A stretch of 62,565 nt of DNA from an uncultured Pseudomonas sp. GTDB taxonomy: Bacteria; Pseudomonadota; Gammaproteobacteria; Pseudomonadales; Pseudomonadaceae. Position numbers and translations under genes: made by a program. Every line of letters begins with the position of its first letter. Within the stretch, counting starts at the first letter, position 1. Under the pieces are notes generated by a model, which saw only the letters and a list, made by a program, of their open reading frames with translations, was not told the origin of the DNA and searched no databases. The DNA lies in assembly GCF_946886105.1 (NCBI RefSeq), contig NZ_CAMPHV010000031.1, positions 1 through 62,565 on the forward strand. Reading direction: 5' to 3'. Below are positions 43,174-52,227 of this stretch, one piece after another.

Positions 43174-45318
43174 TCAGAAGGTTTCGCCCCTGGCGGCCTT
43201 GTCCCGCAGCAACGCCGGCGGCTCGAAGCGTTCGCCATATTGCTCGGCCAGGTAATGCGCGCGGGCAACGAAATCCTTGATCCCGTATTGATTGATGAAC
43301 TGCAGCGCACCGCCGGTCCAGGCAGCGAAGCCGATGCCGAAGATTGAGCCGATATTGGCGTCGGCGACCGATTTCAGCACACCCTCCTCCAGGCAGCGCA
43401 CGGTTTCGATGGCCTGAATGAACAGAATGCGGTCGCGCACGTCCTCCTGGGATATTTGCGCGTCAGGTTTCTCGAAGCGCGCCTTGAGGTCGGACCACAG
43501 CTGCTTCTTGCCCGCCTGCGGGTACTCGTAGAAACCGCCGCCAGCGGCTTTGCCCGGCCGCTTGTACTCGTTCAGCATCAGGTCGATCACCGCGAACGCC
43601 GGGTGTTCGGGGATCTGCTTGCCCTCGGCGGCCAGGTCCTTGATGGTCTGCTGGCGGATATGGTTCATCAGGCTCAGCGACACTTCATCGCTGATCGCCA
43701 GCGGTCCCACCGGCATGCCGGCCTTGCGCGCCTCGGTTTCGATCATCGCCGCGCTGATGCCTTCGCCGAGCATGGCGATGCCTTCGTTGGTGAAGGTGCC
43801 GAACACCCGCGAGGTGAAGAAGCCGCGGCTGTCCTCGACCACGATCGGGGTCTTGTTGATCTGCATCACGTAGTCGAAACCGCGCGCCAGGCTTGCGTCG
43901 CTGGTGCGCGCGCCACGGATGATCTCCACCAGCGGCATCTTGTCCACCGGGCTGAAGAAGTGCAGGCCGATGAATCTGTCCTGGTTGCGCACCGCGGCGG
44001 CCAAGCCGGTGATCGGCAACGTCGAGGTGTTGGAGGCGATCAGCGCATCGCTCGCGGCGGCGCGCTCGGCGGCCGCCGTGACCGTGGCCTTGAGGTCACG
44101 GTCTTCGAACACCGCTTCGATCACCAGGTCGCATCCAGCGAAGTCGGCCTCTTTATCGGTGGCGGTGATGCGCGCCAGGATGGCATCACGTTTTTCCACG
44201 CTCATCTGGCCACGGCTGACTTTCTTCTCCAGCAGTTTGGCCGAGTAGCTCTTGCCCTTCTCGGCCGCGTCGATGGAGACGTCCTTGAGCACTACCTCGA
44301 TCCCCGTCACGGCGGAAACATAGGCGATGCCCGCGCCCATCATGCCGGCGCCGAGCACACCGACTTTCTTCGTCACATAAGGCGCGAAGCCTTCGGGCCG
44401 CGAGCCGCCGGCGTTGATTTCATTGAGCTGGAACCAGAAGGTACCGATCATGTTCTTCGCCACCTGCCCGGTGGTCAGCTCGGTGAAGTAGCGCGCCTCG
44501 ATGAGCTGCGCGGTGTCGAAATCGACCTGGGCGCCCTCGACCGCGGCGCAGAGGATTTTCTCCGGGGCGGGGAAACAGCCCTTGGTCTTGTCGCGCAGCA
44601 CGCTCGGGGCGATCGCCAGCATTTGCGCGACACTCGGGCTTGCCGGCGTGCCGCCGGGTATCTTGTAGCCGGCTTCGTCCCACGGCTGTTTCGGCGAAGG
44701 ATTGGCGGCGATCCAGGCGCGCGCCTTGGCCAGCAGATCCTCTTTGTCGCTGGCCAGTTGATCGATCAATCCGGCCTTGAGCGCCGCGGCCGGGCGCACC
44801 TTCTTGCCCTCGGCGAGATACGGCAGGGCTTTTTCCAGGCCGAGCAGGCGCACCATGCGCACCACCCCGCCGCCGCCCGGCAGCAGGCCGAGGGTCACTT
44901 CCGGCAGGCCTATCTGCACGCTGGAACTGTCGAGGGCGATGCGGTGATGACAGGCCAGTGCGATTTCCCAGCCGCCGCCCAAGGCGGCGCCGTTGATCGC
45001 CGCCACCACCGGTTTGCCCAGGGTTTCCAGGCGACGCAGCTGGCCCTTGATCTTCAGGATCATCTCGTAGAAGGGTTTGGCGTCGGCCTTGGTGACCTTG
45101 ATCAGTTCGTTGAGGTCGCCGCCGGCGAAGAAGGTTTTCTTCGCCGAGGTGACTATCACCCCGGCGATTTCATCTTTCTCGCGCTCCAGGCGCTCGACGA
45201 TCCCGCCCATGGCTTCGCGGTACACCGCGTTCATGGTATTGGCGCTCTGGCCGGGCATGTCCATGGTCAGCACAACAATATTGTCCTGGCCTTTTTCGTA
45301 ACGGATGGCGTCAGTCAT
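43174..45318 (-). CDS. FadB/FadJ-like 3-hydroxyacyl-CoA dehydrogenase/enoyl-CoA hydratase
   Basis: A multifunctional beta-oxidation protein of 714 aa. Residues 1-190: crotonase domain (ANTMNAVYREAMGGIVERLE; FFAGGDLNELI; GAALGGGWEIALACHHRIAL). Residues 315-500: NAD-binding HCDH_N domain (GVLGAGMMGAGIAYVSAVTG; ASNTSTLPITGLA; FIGLHFFSPVDKMPLVEII with the catalytic His). Residues 500-714: two C-terminal helical HCDH domains. Works with the thiolase 165 bp upstream on the same strand (PA1736-PA1737-like pair); an inverted-repeat element lies between them. Confidence 0.9.
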   Translation of the reverse strand: MTDAIRYEKGQDNIVVLTMDMPGQSANTMNAVYREAMGGIVERLEREKDEIAGVIVTSAKKTFFAGGDLNELIKVTKADAKPFYEMILKIKGQLRRLETLGKPVVAAINGAALGGGWEIALACHHRIALDSSSVQIGLPEVTLGLLPGGGGVVRMVRLLGLEKALPYLAEGKKVRPAAALKAGLIDQLASDKEDLLAKARAWIAANPSPKQPWDEAGYKIPGGTPASPSVAQMLAIAPSVLRDKTKGCFPAPEKILCAAVEGAQVDFDTAQLIEARYFTELTTGQVAKNMIGTFWFQLNEINAGGSRPEGFAPYVTKKVGVLGAGMMGAGIAYVSAVTGIEVVLKDVSIDAAEKGKSYSAKLLEKKVSRGQMSVEKRDAILARITATDKEADFAGCDLVIEAVFEDRDLKATVTAAAERAAASDALIASNTSTLPITGLAAAVRNQDRFIGLHFFSPVDKMPLVEIIRGARTSDASLARGFDYVMQINKTPIVVEDSRGFFTSRVFGTFTNEGIAMLGEGISAAMIETEARKAGMPVGPLAISDEVSLSLMNHIRQQTIKDLAAEGKQIPEHPAFAVIDLMLNEYKRPGKAAGGGFYEYPQAGKKQLWSDLKARFEKPDAQISQEDVRDRILFIQAIETVRCLEEGVLKSVADANIGSIFGIGFAAWTGGALQFINQYGIKDFVARAHYLAEQYGERFEPPALLRDKAARGETF

Positions 45319-45342
45319 TTCGTTTCCTATCCCCTAAAAATG

Positions 45343-45484
45343 GGGGAGCTCTTCAGAGACGTCGCGAGCGAAGGGCAGGCAAGGCGGAAATCGTTTGGGA
45401 AGCGGAGTTTGCTGTTGCAAATGAGCATTCCCGGACGATTTCCAACGCAGCATGGTCGAGCGCAGTAGTCTCTGAAAGCTCCTT
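45343..45484. repeat. inverted-repeat element between the thiolase and fadB-like genes
   Basis: About 142 bp bounded by GAGCTCTTCAGAGAC (left) and its near-complement GTCTCTGAAAGCTC (right); the right arm reaches the thiolase stop codon. An interior stretch (AGTTTGCTGTTGCAAATGAG, then CATTC) resembles one in the element at 55551. Because both genes run leftward, the element is transcribed as part of the operon spacer and could form a long hairpin. Confidence 0.6.
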
Positions 45485-46688
45485 AGATGCGCTCAATGAT
45501 GGTGGCTATACCCATGCCGCCGCCGACGCAGAGCGTGGCCAGGCCATAACGCAACTGGCGCTTCTCCAGCTCGTCGAGCAAGGTGCCGAGGATCGCGCAG
45601 CCGGTGGCGCCCAGCGGGTGGCCCATGGCGATGGAGCCGCCGTTGACGTTGACCTTGTCCTCGGCCACGCCCATGTCCTTCATGAACTTCATCACCACCG
45701 AGGCGAAGGCTTCGTTGACTTCGAACAGGTCGATATCGGCGATGTCCAGGCCGGCCTTGGCCAGCGCTTTGCGCGTGGCCGGCGCGGGGCCGGTGAGCAT
45801 GATGGTCGGATCGGTGCCGGTTACCGCGGTGGCGACGATTCGCGCCCGCGGTTTCAGGCCCAGTTCCTTGCCCTTGGCGGCGCTACCGATCAGCATCAAA
45901 GCGGAGCCGTCGACGATTCCCGAGCTGTTGCCCGGGGTGTGCACGTGCTCGATCCGTTCGACGTGGCTATAGACCCGCAGCGCGGTGCCGTCGAAGCCCA
46001 TTTGGCCCATCATCTCGAAACTCGGCTTGAGCTGGCCCAAACCGTCGAGGGTGGAATCGCCGCGAATGAATTCGTCGTGGTCGAGCAGCACGATGCCGTT
46101 CTGATCGGTCACCGCAACCAAGGATTTGTCGAATGAGCCGTCGGCGCTGGCACGGGCGGCTTTTTGCTGCGAACGCAGCGCGAAGGCGTCGACATCGGCG
46201 CGACTGAAGCCCTCCAGCGTGGCGATCAGGTCGGCGCCGATGCCCTGGGGGGTGAAATGGCTGTGCATATTGGTCGCCGGGTCCATCACCCAGGCACCGC
46301 CATCGGAACCCATGGGCACCCGCGACATGGACTCCACGCCACCGACCACCACTAGGTCCTCGAAACCGGAACGCACTTTCATCGCCCCGAGATTGACCGC
46401 CTCCAGGCCGGAGGCGCAGAAGCGATTGAGCTGCACGCCGGAAACGCTGACATCCCAATCGGCGACCATGGCGGCGGTCTTGGCGATATCCGCGCCCTGA
46501 TCGCCCACCGGGGTCACGCAGCCGAGCACGATGTCGTCGACCTGGCTGGTGTCCAGGTTATTGCGTGCTTGCAGCGCCCTGAGCAAGCCGGCGACCAAGT
46601 CGACCGGTTTGACGCTGTACAGCGCGCCGTCCTTCTTGCCTTTGCCGCGGGGCGTGCGCAGTGCATCGAAAATAAATGCTTCGGTCAT
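45483..46688 (-). CDS. acetyl-CoA C-acyltransferase (thiolase)
   Basis: Thiolytic cleavage of 3-ketoacyl-CoA, 401 aa. The active residues are visible: Cys in [12 protein letters not shown] near residue 90, His in [14 protein letters not shown] and Cys in [10 protein letters not shown] near the C-terminus, plus NEAFASV. The substrate-range loop fits the FadI/PA1736 group. I chose the ATG at 46688; the longer frame upstream is non-homologous. Confidence 0.92.
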   Translation of the reverse strand: MTEAFIFDALRTPRGKGKKDGALYSVKPVDLVAGLLRALQARNNLDTSQVDDIVLGCVTPVGDQGADIAKTAAMVADWDVSVSGVQLNRFCASGLEAVNLGAMKVRSGFEDLVVVGGVESMSRVPMGSDGGAWVMDPATNMHSHFTPQGIGADLIATLEGFSRADVDAFALRSQQKAARASADGSFDKSLVAVTDQNGIVLLDHDEFIRGDSTLDGLGQLKPSFEMMGQMGFDGTALRVYSHVERIEHVHTPGNSSGIVDGSALMLIGSAAKGKELGLKPRARIVATAVTGTDPTIMLTGPAPATRKALAKAGLDIADIDLFEVNEAFASVVMKFMKDMGVAEDKVNVNGGSIAMGHPLGATGCAILGTLLDELEKRQLRYGLATLCVGGGMGIATIIERI

Positions 46689-47218
46689 GGCGTCCTCGTA
46701 CAGCCGGTGGATGAGTGACTGGCGGCGCATATCGGCGATTGCGCCTATCGCGCAGGCTGGGAAAACCTGGCGGGCGGGCTCCGGTGACCAAGCAATGCGC
46801 TTGGCATCCACTGGATATCCGCGTCGCGGCTTCTCGGCAGCCTGCCGGCATTACATACGCCCGGGCATATCCGCCTCAATGACCGAAGCGCTCAGGGCTA
46901 TTGACCGCTCAGCTCAGACGAACGGTCTGCGCGGGCGCGCGAATGCATGGCCGCTCTAGTACAAGGCCGCGGGAGAATCGCCGGTGCCTGTCATAACCAG
47001 CCGCTTCAAGCCATGGATATCTAACTGCCAAGACTTCTATCCACATGGCCGCGCCACCCTAGAGTTACTAAGGCAGACGTAATAGAAATAGTGGGAAAGA
47101 AAAATAAGCCATCGCCGGGTTTTGCCGGGACGGCTTCAGCCCCGGCCTCGACGCAATAGCGGAGAGCCATGTGAGCGGCGGATGCCGCCACACCAACAAG
47201 AAGAATAGGCAGGTAGCC
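46689..47218. other. 530-bp region without a supported gene
   Basis: Short frames on both strands lack homology, ribosome sites or consistent codon use. The leftmost part holds the thiolase promoter. Near 47110-47150 a GC palindrome (CCGGGTTTTGCCGGGACGG) resembles a weak hairpin. Confidence 0.5.
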
Positions 47219-47314
47219 ATGTTTAGACAGCCAAAGATCCGGCAAGCGAGTCTTATCCTGTTTGCCACCACGCTGATTTTAATCGTCCCGAACTTGACCC
47301 GACTGGTCAGCTGA
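47219..47314 (+). CDS. possible small single-pass membrane protein (31 aa)
   Basis: A frame too short for most gene finders: ATG at 47219, TGA at 47312-47314. Basic start (MFRQPKIRQ), a hydrophobic span (ASLILFATTLILIVPNL) and a short end (TRLVS). An AGGCAGGT sequence precedes the ATG at 5-8 bp. No known family; codon use is plausible but the call rests on features, not homology. Confidence 0.35.
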   Translation: MFRQPKIRQASLILFATTLILIVPNLTRLVS

Positions 47315-47617
47315 ACGTCCATACGCCGTCGCTGCGTTACCGTGCGTGAGCGGTAATGCAGTGCGGGCGTTCTACCCCCTCCTCTCCCTTCAACCTCGAG
47401 CGTTTTGCCGTGCTTGCGCTTCGGTATCTGCGCGTGCGGGCGTCGATTGCGGACCAACACGCCAAGCACCAGCACGGCGCTGATCCGGCAGCCAGATCGG
47501 CAGCGGCATTGAAGCCCAGGCGGTGATCGGGCAGCATCGGGCGGTCCGTTTCCTTACCATGGCATGCTCGCGGCCCATGCCTCGATACTGCATTCAAACG
47601 CCAATGGAGCAGCAACC
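47315..47617. other. 303-bp region with no supported gene
   Basis: High-GC sequence without a good frame; holds the likely promoter and leader of the cytochrome c gene. Nothing else is visible. Confidence 0.5.
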
Positions 47618-48436
47618 TTGAAATTATTCGCAACGCTAACGCTAGCGGCCTTGTTACCCCTGAGCGCCACGGCGCAGGCCGCCGAACTCGAATTGGATAT
47701 CGGCCCGGCAAGCCGCAGTTGGCAGAGCGCCGAGTTGCTCGCGCATCCGCAGGCGCAGCAAATCGAAATCGCCGAAGACGTCAGCTACAAGCGCGCCATG
47801 CGCTATCGCGCGGTACCGCTGGCCGCCCTGCTCAGCGGCGTACAACCGGGCGATCACTTGCAGGCGGTAGCCCTGGATGGTTTCGCCGCCGAATTGCCGG
47901 CCGCCTTATTGCTGGCCCAGAGCGGCGCGCAAGCCTGGCTGGCGGTCGAAGACCCGGCCCAACCCTGGCCGGCCTTGGCCGCCGGCAAACCCAGCGCCGG
48001 GCCCTTCTACCTGGTGTGGCAAAATCCCGAGGCCAGCCAGGTTGGCCCCGAGCAATGGCCCTATCAGGTGGCGGCCATCCGCAAGCTGGCGCCGGTGGCC
48101 GAACGCTTCCCCGCACTGCTCCCCGCCGCCGATGCCGACGCCAGTACCCAGGCTGGCTTCGCCCTTTATCAGAAACACTGCATGGCCTGTCACCGGCTGA
48201 ATGCGGCGGGCGATTCGGCCTTCGGCCCGGACCTGAACATCCCGCATAACCCGACCGAGTATTTTGCCGAAGGCTTCCTCGCCGCTTATATCCGCAACCC
48301 GCAAAGCCTGCGGCGCTGGCCGCAAGGCAAGATGCCCGGCTTCAGCGAGACGGTGTTGAGCGAGGCCGAGCTACAGCAATTGCTCGGTTACCTGCGACAC
48401 ATGGCGACGCGCAAACAGCCCGACGCGGCTCTTTGA
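47618..48436 (+). CDS. exported cytochrome c with an N-terminal oxidoreductase-like domain
   Basis: A 272-aa exported protein. Signal peptide KLFATLTLAALLPLSATAQA; mature N-terminal domain (about 20-165) with RYRAVPLAALLSGVQPGD and PFYLVWQNPE, which resembles the substrate domain of sulfite-oxidase-like or other periplasmic oxidoreductase subunits; C-terminal class I cytochrome c (about 180-260) with heme site HCMACHRLN and the distal Met in GKMPGF. TTG start at 47618 with GGAG 10 bp upstream. The electron partner is unknown. Confidence 0.8.
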   Translation: MKLFATLTLAALLPLSATAQAAELELDIGPASRSWQSAELLAHPQAQQIEIAEDVSYKRAMRYRAVPLAALLSGVQPGDHLQAVALDGFAAELPAALLLAQSGAQAWLAVEDPAQPWPALAAGKPSAGPFYLVWQNPEASQVGPEQWPYQVAAIRKLAPVAERFPALLPAADADASTQAGFALYQKHCMACHRLNAAGDSAFGPDLNIPHNPTEYFAEGFLAAYIRNPQSLRRWPQGKMPGFSETVLSEAELQQLLGYLRHMATRKQPDAAL

Positions 48437-48543
48437 AGCCAGGCAAACGCACATGGGCTGAACTATCGCCCTCAGCCTCTACCGAATAAATTAGCGGCGC
48501 AGTCGCGCCGCCCGGTTTATTTGCATAGGAGGTCATAAAGCCC

Positions 48544-49674
48544 ATGCAGAATTGGGACTTCTGGTTCAACCAAACCCTCTGGCTGAATATCGCCATCGTC
48601 ATGGCGATCAGCCTGGCGCTCTTCGTCATTTTGCGCACCCTCATCAGTCGCCTGAGCACGCATGTCGCCGCCTGGGCGGAAAAGCAGCACGAGTTGCGCT
48701 ACAAATTGGTCGCGGAAATCTTTCGGCAAACCAGCCGCTTCCTGCTCCTGGCCCTTTCCGTGCTCATGGCCCTGAAACTGGTGGATCTACCCGCGCAGTG
48801 GGAGAGCACCCTGAGCCATGGCTGGTTCGTCGCCCTGGCCTTGCAAATCGCTCTATGGCTGGAAATCGGCATACGCCTGTGGGCCGCCACCCCGGTGGTG
48901 CATGCCGACGGCACGACGCGCAACCCGGTGACCACGACCATTATCGCGATCATGCTGCGCCTGCTTGTCTGGTCGGTGATGTTGTTGTCGATTCTGGCCA
49001 ACCTCGGCGTGGATATCACCGCGCTGGTCGCCAGCCTCGGGGTCGGCGGTATCGCCGTGGCGCTGGCGGTGCAAACGCTGCTCAGCGACCTTTTCGCCTC
49101 GTTGTCCATTGGCGTCGACAAACCGTTCGAGATCGGCGATTTCGTGGTGTTCGGCAGCATCGCCGGCAATATCGAGCACATCGGTTTGAAAACCACGCGC
49201 ATCCGCAGCCTCAGCGGCGAGCAGATCGTCTGCTCGAATGCCGACCTGTTGCGCCAGACGCTGCACAACTACAAACGCATGGAAACCCGGCGGATTCTGT
49301 TCAAGTTCGGCGTCACCTACGACACCCCGACCGAGAAAGTCCGCGAGATCGGCCGCCTGGTCGAGCGGATTATCGCGGCGGTACCGGACACGCGCTTCGA
49401 CCGCGCGCACTTCCAGGCCTTCGGCGAGTACCAGCTGACATTCGAGGTGGTGTATTTCGTGCTGAGCTCGGACTACAACAAGTACATGGACATTCAGCAG
49501 GAAATCAACCTGGGGCTGCTGCAGGGCCTGCGCGACCTGAACGTGCAGTTCGCCTTCCCGACCCGCAGCGTGGAATTTATCGGCGGCGCCTTTCCCGAGT
49601 TGCAGGTGGCCGGCATTCCCCAGACGACCTCGAGCAACGCGGAGCGCCGCGCCGCCTCGACCGAATCGAGCTGA
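48544..49674 (+). CDS. MscS-family mechanosensitive channel
   Basis: A 376-aa protein with about four membrane segments, the last forming the pore (LVASLGVGGIAVALAVQTLL), followed by the MscS beta domain (FEIGDFVVFGSIAGNIEHIG) and a C-terminal alpha/beta domain ending in a Ser/Thr-rich tail. AGGAGGT 12 bp before the ATG. Releases solutes on osmotic downshift. Convergent with the Anbu gene. Confidence 0.92.
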   Translation: MQNWDFWFNQTLWLNIAIVMAISLALFVILRTLISRLSTHVAAWAEKQHELRYKLVAEIFRQTSRFLLLALSVLMALKLVDLPAQWESTLSHGWFVALALQIALWLEIGIRLWAATPVVHADGTTRNPVTTTIIAIMLRLLVWSVMLLSILANLGVDITALVASLGVGGIAVALAVQTLLSDLFASLSIGVDKPFEIGDFVVFGSIAGNIEHIGLKTTRIRSLSGEQIVCSNADLLRQTLHNYKRMETRRILFKFGVTYDTPTEKVREIGRLVERIIAAVPDTRFDRAHFQAFGEYQLTFEVVYFVLSSDYNKYMDIQQEINLGLLQGLRDLNVQFAFPTRSVEFIGGAFPELQVAGIPQTTSSNAERRAASTESS

Positions 49675-49686
49675 GAGCCCGCCGGC

Positions 49687-50421
49687 CTACCCCCAGTATT
49701 CGCCGGGCGGCGCCGGCAACTGGGTCAGCAACTCGCGCAGACCGGCGCACCATTGCTGGCGGATGCCTTCGAAGTAGGCGTCGCCTTCCTGAATGCGAAA
49801 CCCCGCCGGCACTTCCAGGCTGTCGGCGCGGTACACCAACAGATCCAGCGGCATACCCACCGAGAGGTTGCTGCGGATGGTCGAGTCGAAGGAGATCAGC
49901 GAGCAGCGCAGCGCCTGCTGCAGCGGCGTGCGATAGTTCAGCGCGCGGTCGAGAATCGGCTTGCCGTATTTGCTTTCGCCGATCTGGAAGTACGGTGTGT
50001 CCTCGGTTGCTGCGATGAAGTTGCCCTGGGGATAGAGGTTGTACAACGCCGGCGCGGCGCCGCGGATCTGCCCGCCGAGAAGAATCGAACAACCCAATTC
50101 GACGCCCTGGCTCAGGGTCGCGCCGCTGTCGCGGGTGAGCACTTCGCGGATGGTATCGCCGACCAGGGTGGCGGCATCGAACAGGCTGGCGACATTGTGC
50201 AAATGCTGACCAGCGCTATCCAGACGCTGACGCAGCAGGCTGACCACCGATTGCGAGGTGGCCAGGTTGCCGGCGCTTTGCAGCACGATCAGGCGCTCGC
50301 CGGGTACGCCGAAGACATGGAGCTTGCGGAAGGTCGCAATATTGTCGACCCCCGCATTGGTGCGCGAATCGGAGACGAACACCAGCCCTTCGGCCAGGTT
50401 CATGGCAACGCAATAAGTCAT
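49687..50421 (-). CDS. Anbu proteasome-like peptidase
   Basis: A 244-aa peptidase of the proteasome beta-subunit fold, Anbu branch. The chain starts MTYCVAMNLAEG: removing Met exposes the nucleophilic Thr. DSRTNAGVDNIATFRK includes the conserved acidic/basic residues near positions 18-33. It is the last gene of a minus-strand cluster with a transglutaminase-like, an alpha-E and an ATP-grasp protein, which are thought to add or trim peptide tags. The role remains unproven. Confidence 0.9.
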   Translation of the reverse strand: MTYCVAMNLAEGLVFVSDSRTNAGVDNIATFRKLHVFGVPGERLIVLQSAGNLATSQSVVSLLRQRLDSAGQHLHNVASLFDAATLVGDTIREVLTRDSGATLSQGVELGCSILLGGQIRGAAPALYNLYPQGNFIAATEDTPYFQIGESKYGKPILDRALNYRTPLQQALRCSLISFDSTIRSNLSVGMPLDLLVYRADSLEVPAGFRIQEGDAYFEGIRQQWCAGLRELLTQLPAPPGEYWG

Positions 50422-50480
50422 GCTTCACCTGTGAACGGATACGCCCGAACACACTGCGTCGGGCACTGGAGCGCGCAATT

Positions 50481-51278
50481 CTACTGCTGTTGCACGCGCA
50501 ACAGCGGAGAAACTTCCACCTGCGCGTGCATCTGCTCCGTCCCGCCGCCACGACGCATGCCGCGCACCGGGCAGGCATCCAGGTAATCCAGACCGATCGC
50601 CAGCTTCAGATGACGCTCGGGCCTCGCCAGGCAATTGGTCACGTCGAAGCTGTACCAGGCGTCGTCCAGCCAGGCCTCGGCCCAGGCGTGGCTGGCCAGG
50701 TGTTCGCTGCTGTCGGTGTACAGATAGCCGGACACATAGCGCGCCGGAATCCCCAGGCTGCGCGCGCAGGCGAGAAACGCATGGGCATGGTCCTGGCACA
50801 CCCCCTGGCCGCCGCCGAAGGCTTCGCTGGCGCTGGTTTGCACCGCCGTGGCACCCGGTTGGTAGGCGATGTGCCCGTGCAAGCCATGCATCAATTCGAT
50901 CAGCGCGGCGCGATCACGGCGCTCCTGGCAGTGCGCGTGGGCGAAGTCGCGCAGCGCTTCGTCCGCCTCGGTCAGCCGGGTGCAACGTAGAAACGGCAGT
51001 GGCGACTGGCTGTCGTGCTCGGTCTCGCGCTCGACATCGATCTGCACTTCGCCGCTGGCGCCCAGGACGATGGACTCGTGCGGCTCTTCCAGGGTCAGCA
51101 CATGGAGGATATTGCCGTAGGGGTCGAGCTGGGCGCGTACCGGCTTGGGCAGGTTGAGCTGCCAGCTGAGCACCTGCTGGCGCTGGTTGTCGTGAGGCGT
51201 CATGCGCAGGTACTGGATGCTGGTGCGCACCTGATCTTCGTAGTGGTAGGTGGTGTCATGGCTGATCGAGAGTCTCAT
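50481..51278 (-). CDS. transglutaminase-like cysteine peptidase family protein
   Basis: A 265-aa protein. N-terminal bacterial transglutaminase-associated domain (ISHDTTYHYEDQVRTSIQYL), then a transglutaminase core with the Cys in GGGQGVCQDHAHAFLACARS, the His in SHAWAEAWLDDAWYSFDVTN and the Asp in the same segment. Probably an amidase/peptidase acting on gamma-linked amides. The ATG at 51278 overlaps the alpha-E stop. Confidence 0.9.
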   Translation of the reverse strand: MRLSISHDTTYHYEDQVRTSIQYLRMTPHDNQRQQVLSWQLNLPKPVRAQLDPYGNILHVLTLEEPHESIVLGASGEVQIDVERETEHDSQSPLPFLRCTRLTEADEALRDFAHAHCQERRDRAALIELMHGLHGHIAYQPGATAVQTSASEAFGGGQGVCQDHAHAFLACARSLGIPARYVSGYLYTDSSEHLASHAWAEAWLDDAWYSFDVTNCLARPERHLKLAIGLDYLDACPVRGMRRGGGTEQMHAQVEVSPLLRVQQQ

Positions 51279-52225
51279 GCGACCTCCAGATAGGAACTTT
51301 GAATGGCTTGGCCAAGCTGGCGCACCGACAGGATCAAGTCGGTCAACCAGGCATGCAGGCCCTCGTCGAGAACTTCGTTGATGCTGGTGTAGCGCAGCCG
51401 CGCCTCCAGCTCCGCCGCCAGGCGTTGCGCCGGCCGGCCGTTTTCCCCGGGCAGGCTGGCGAGCATCAGGTTGAGTTCGTCCATGCAGGCGCGCAGCGAG
51501 CGCGGGATGTCCGGGCGCAGCAACAGGAGTTCGGCGACTTTGCGCGTGCCGGGCGAGCCGCGGTAGATCTCGGCGAAGGCCTCGAACGAGGAAAGCGCGC
51601 GGAGCAAGGCGTTCCACTGGTAGTAACTGCGCGCCGGGCGACCGTCGACCTCGTCGATGTCCTCGCCGAGCATCTCGTAGCGCGCATCGAGCAGACGCAG
51701 GGTGTTGTCGGCGCGCTCGATAAAGGTGCCGAGACGGATAAAGCGATAGGGATCGCCGCGCCTGATGGTGCCGAAGGTGGCGCCACGGAACAGGTGCGAG
51801 CGCTCCTTGACCCATTCGCAGAAGCGGCTGATGCCGTAACGCCCCAGGCCTTGCTCAGCGATGCCGCGGATTTCCAGCCAGGTGGCGTTGATGTTCTCCC
51901 ACATGTCGGCGGTGATGCAGCCGCGCACCGCATGGGCGTTGCTGCGCGCCGCGCCCAGGCAGCAATAGAGGCTGGCCGGGTTTTCCGCATCCAGGGCGAA
52001 GAAATGCAGCATGCGTTCGGCGTGCAATTGGCCGTGGCGCGCCCGGTATTCGTCCAGCGTGCCGGTGATCAGCAACGGCATGGCCAGTTCGTCCAGGCCG
52101 TCGGAGCGGCCGTCCTGGGGCATCAGCGAGAGGGAATAGCTGACATCGAGCATGCGCGCGAGGTTTTCCGCGCGCTCCAGATAGCGCGACATCCAGTACA
52201 GATCGGAGGCAGTTCTTGAAAGCAT
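51275..52225 (-). CDS. alpha-E domain protein
   Basis: A 316-aa all-helical protein that begins MLSRTASDLYWMSRYLERAE, the alpha-E signature, with FIERADNTLRLLDARYEML near residue 175. Its function is unclear, but it is always found with the ATP-grasp and transglutaminase proteins and may scaffold the peptide-ligase complex. 2 bp after the ATP-grasp gene. Confidence 0.9.
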   Translation of the reverse strand: MLSRTASDLYWMSRYLERAENLARMLDVSYSLSLMPQDGRSDGLDELAMPLLITGTLDEYRARHGQLHAERMLHFFALDAENPASLYCCLGAARSNAHAVRGCITADMWENINATWLEIRGIAEQGLGRYGISRFCEWVKERSHLFRGATFGTIRRGDPYRFIRLGTFIERADNTLRLLDARYEMLGEDIDEVDGRPARSYYQWNALLRALSSFEAFAEIYRGSPGTRKVAELLLLRPDIPRSLRACMDELNLMLASLPGENGRPAQRLAAELEARLRYTSINEVLDEGLHAWLTDLILSVRQLGQAIQSSYLEVA

Positions 52226-52227
52226 GG

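Noticed and set aside
43456..45468. 670-codon plus-strand frame opposite the fadB-like gene
   Set aside because: Antisense of a clear multidomain enzyme; the translation has no family motif.
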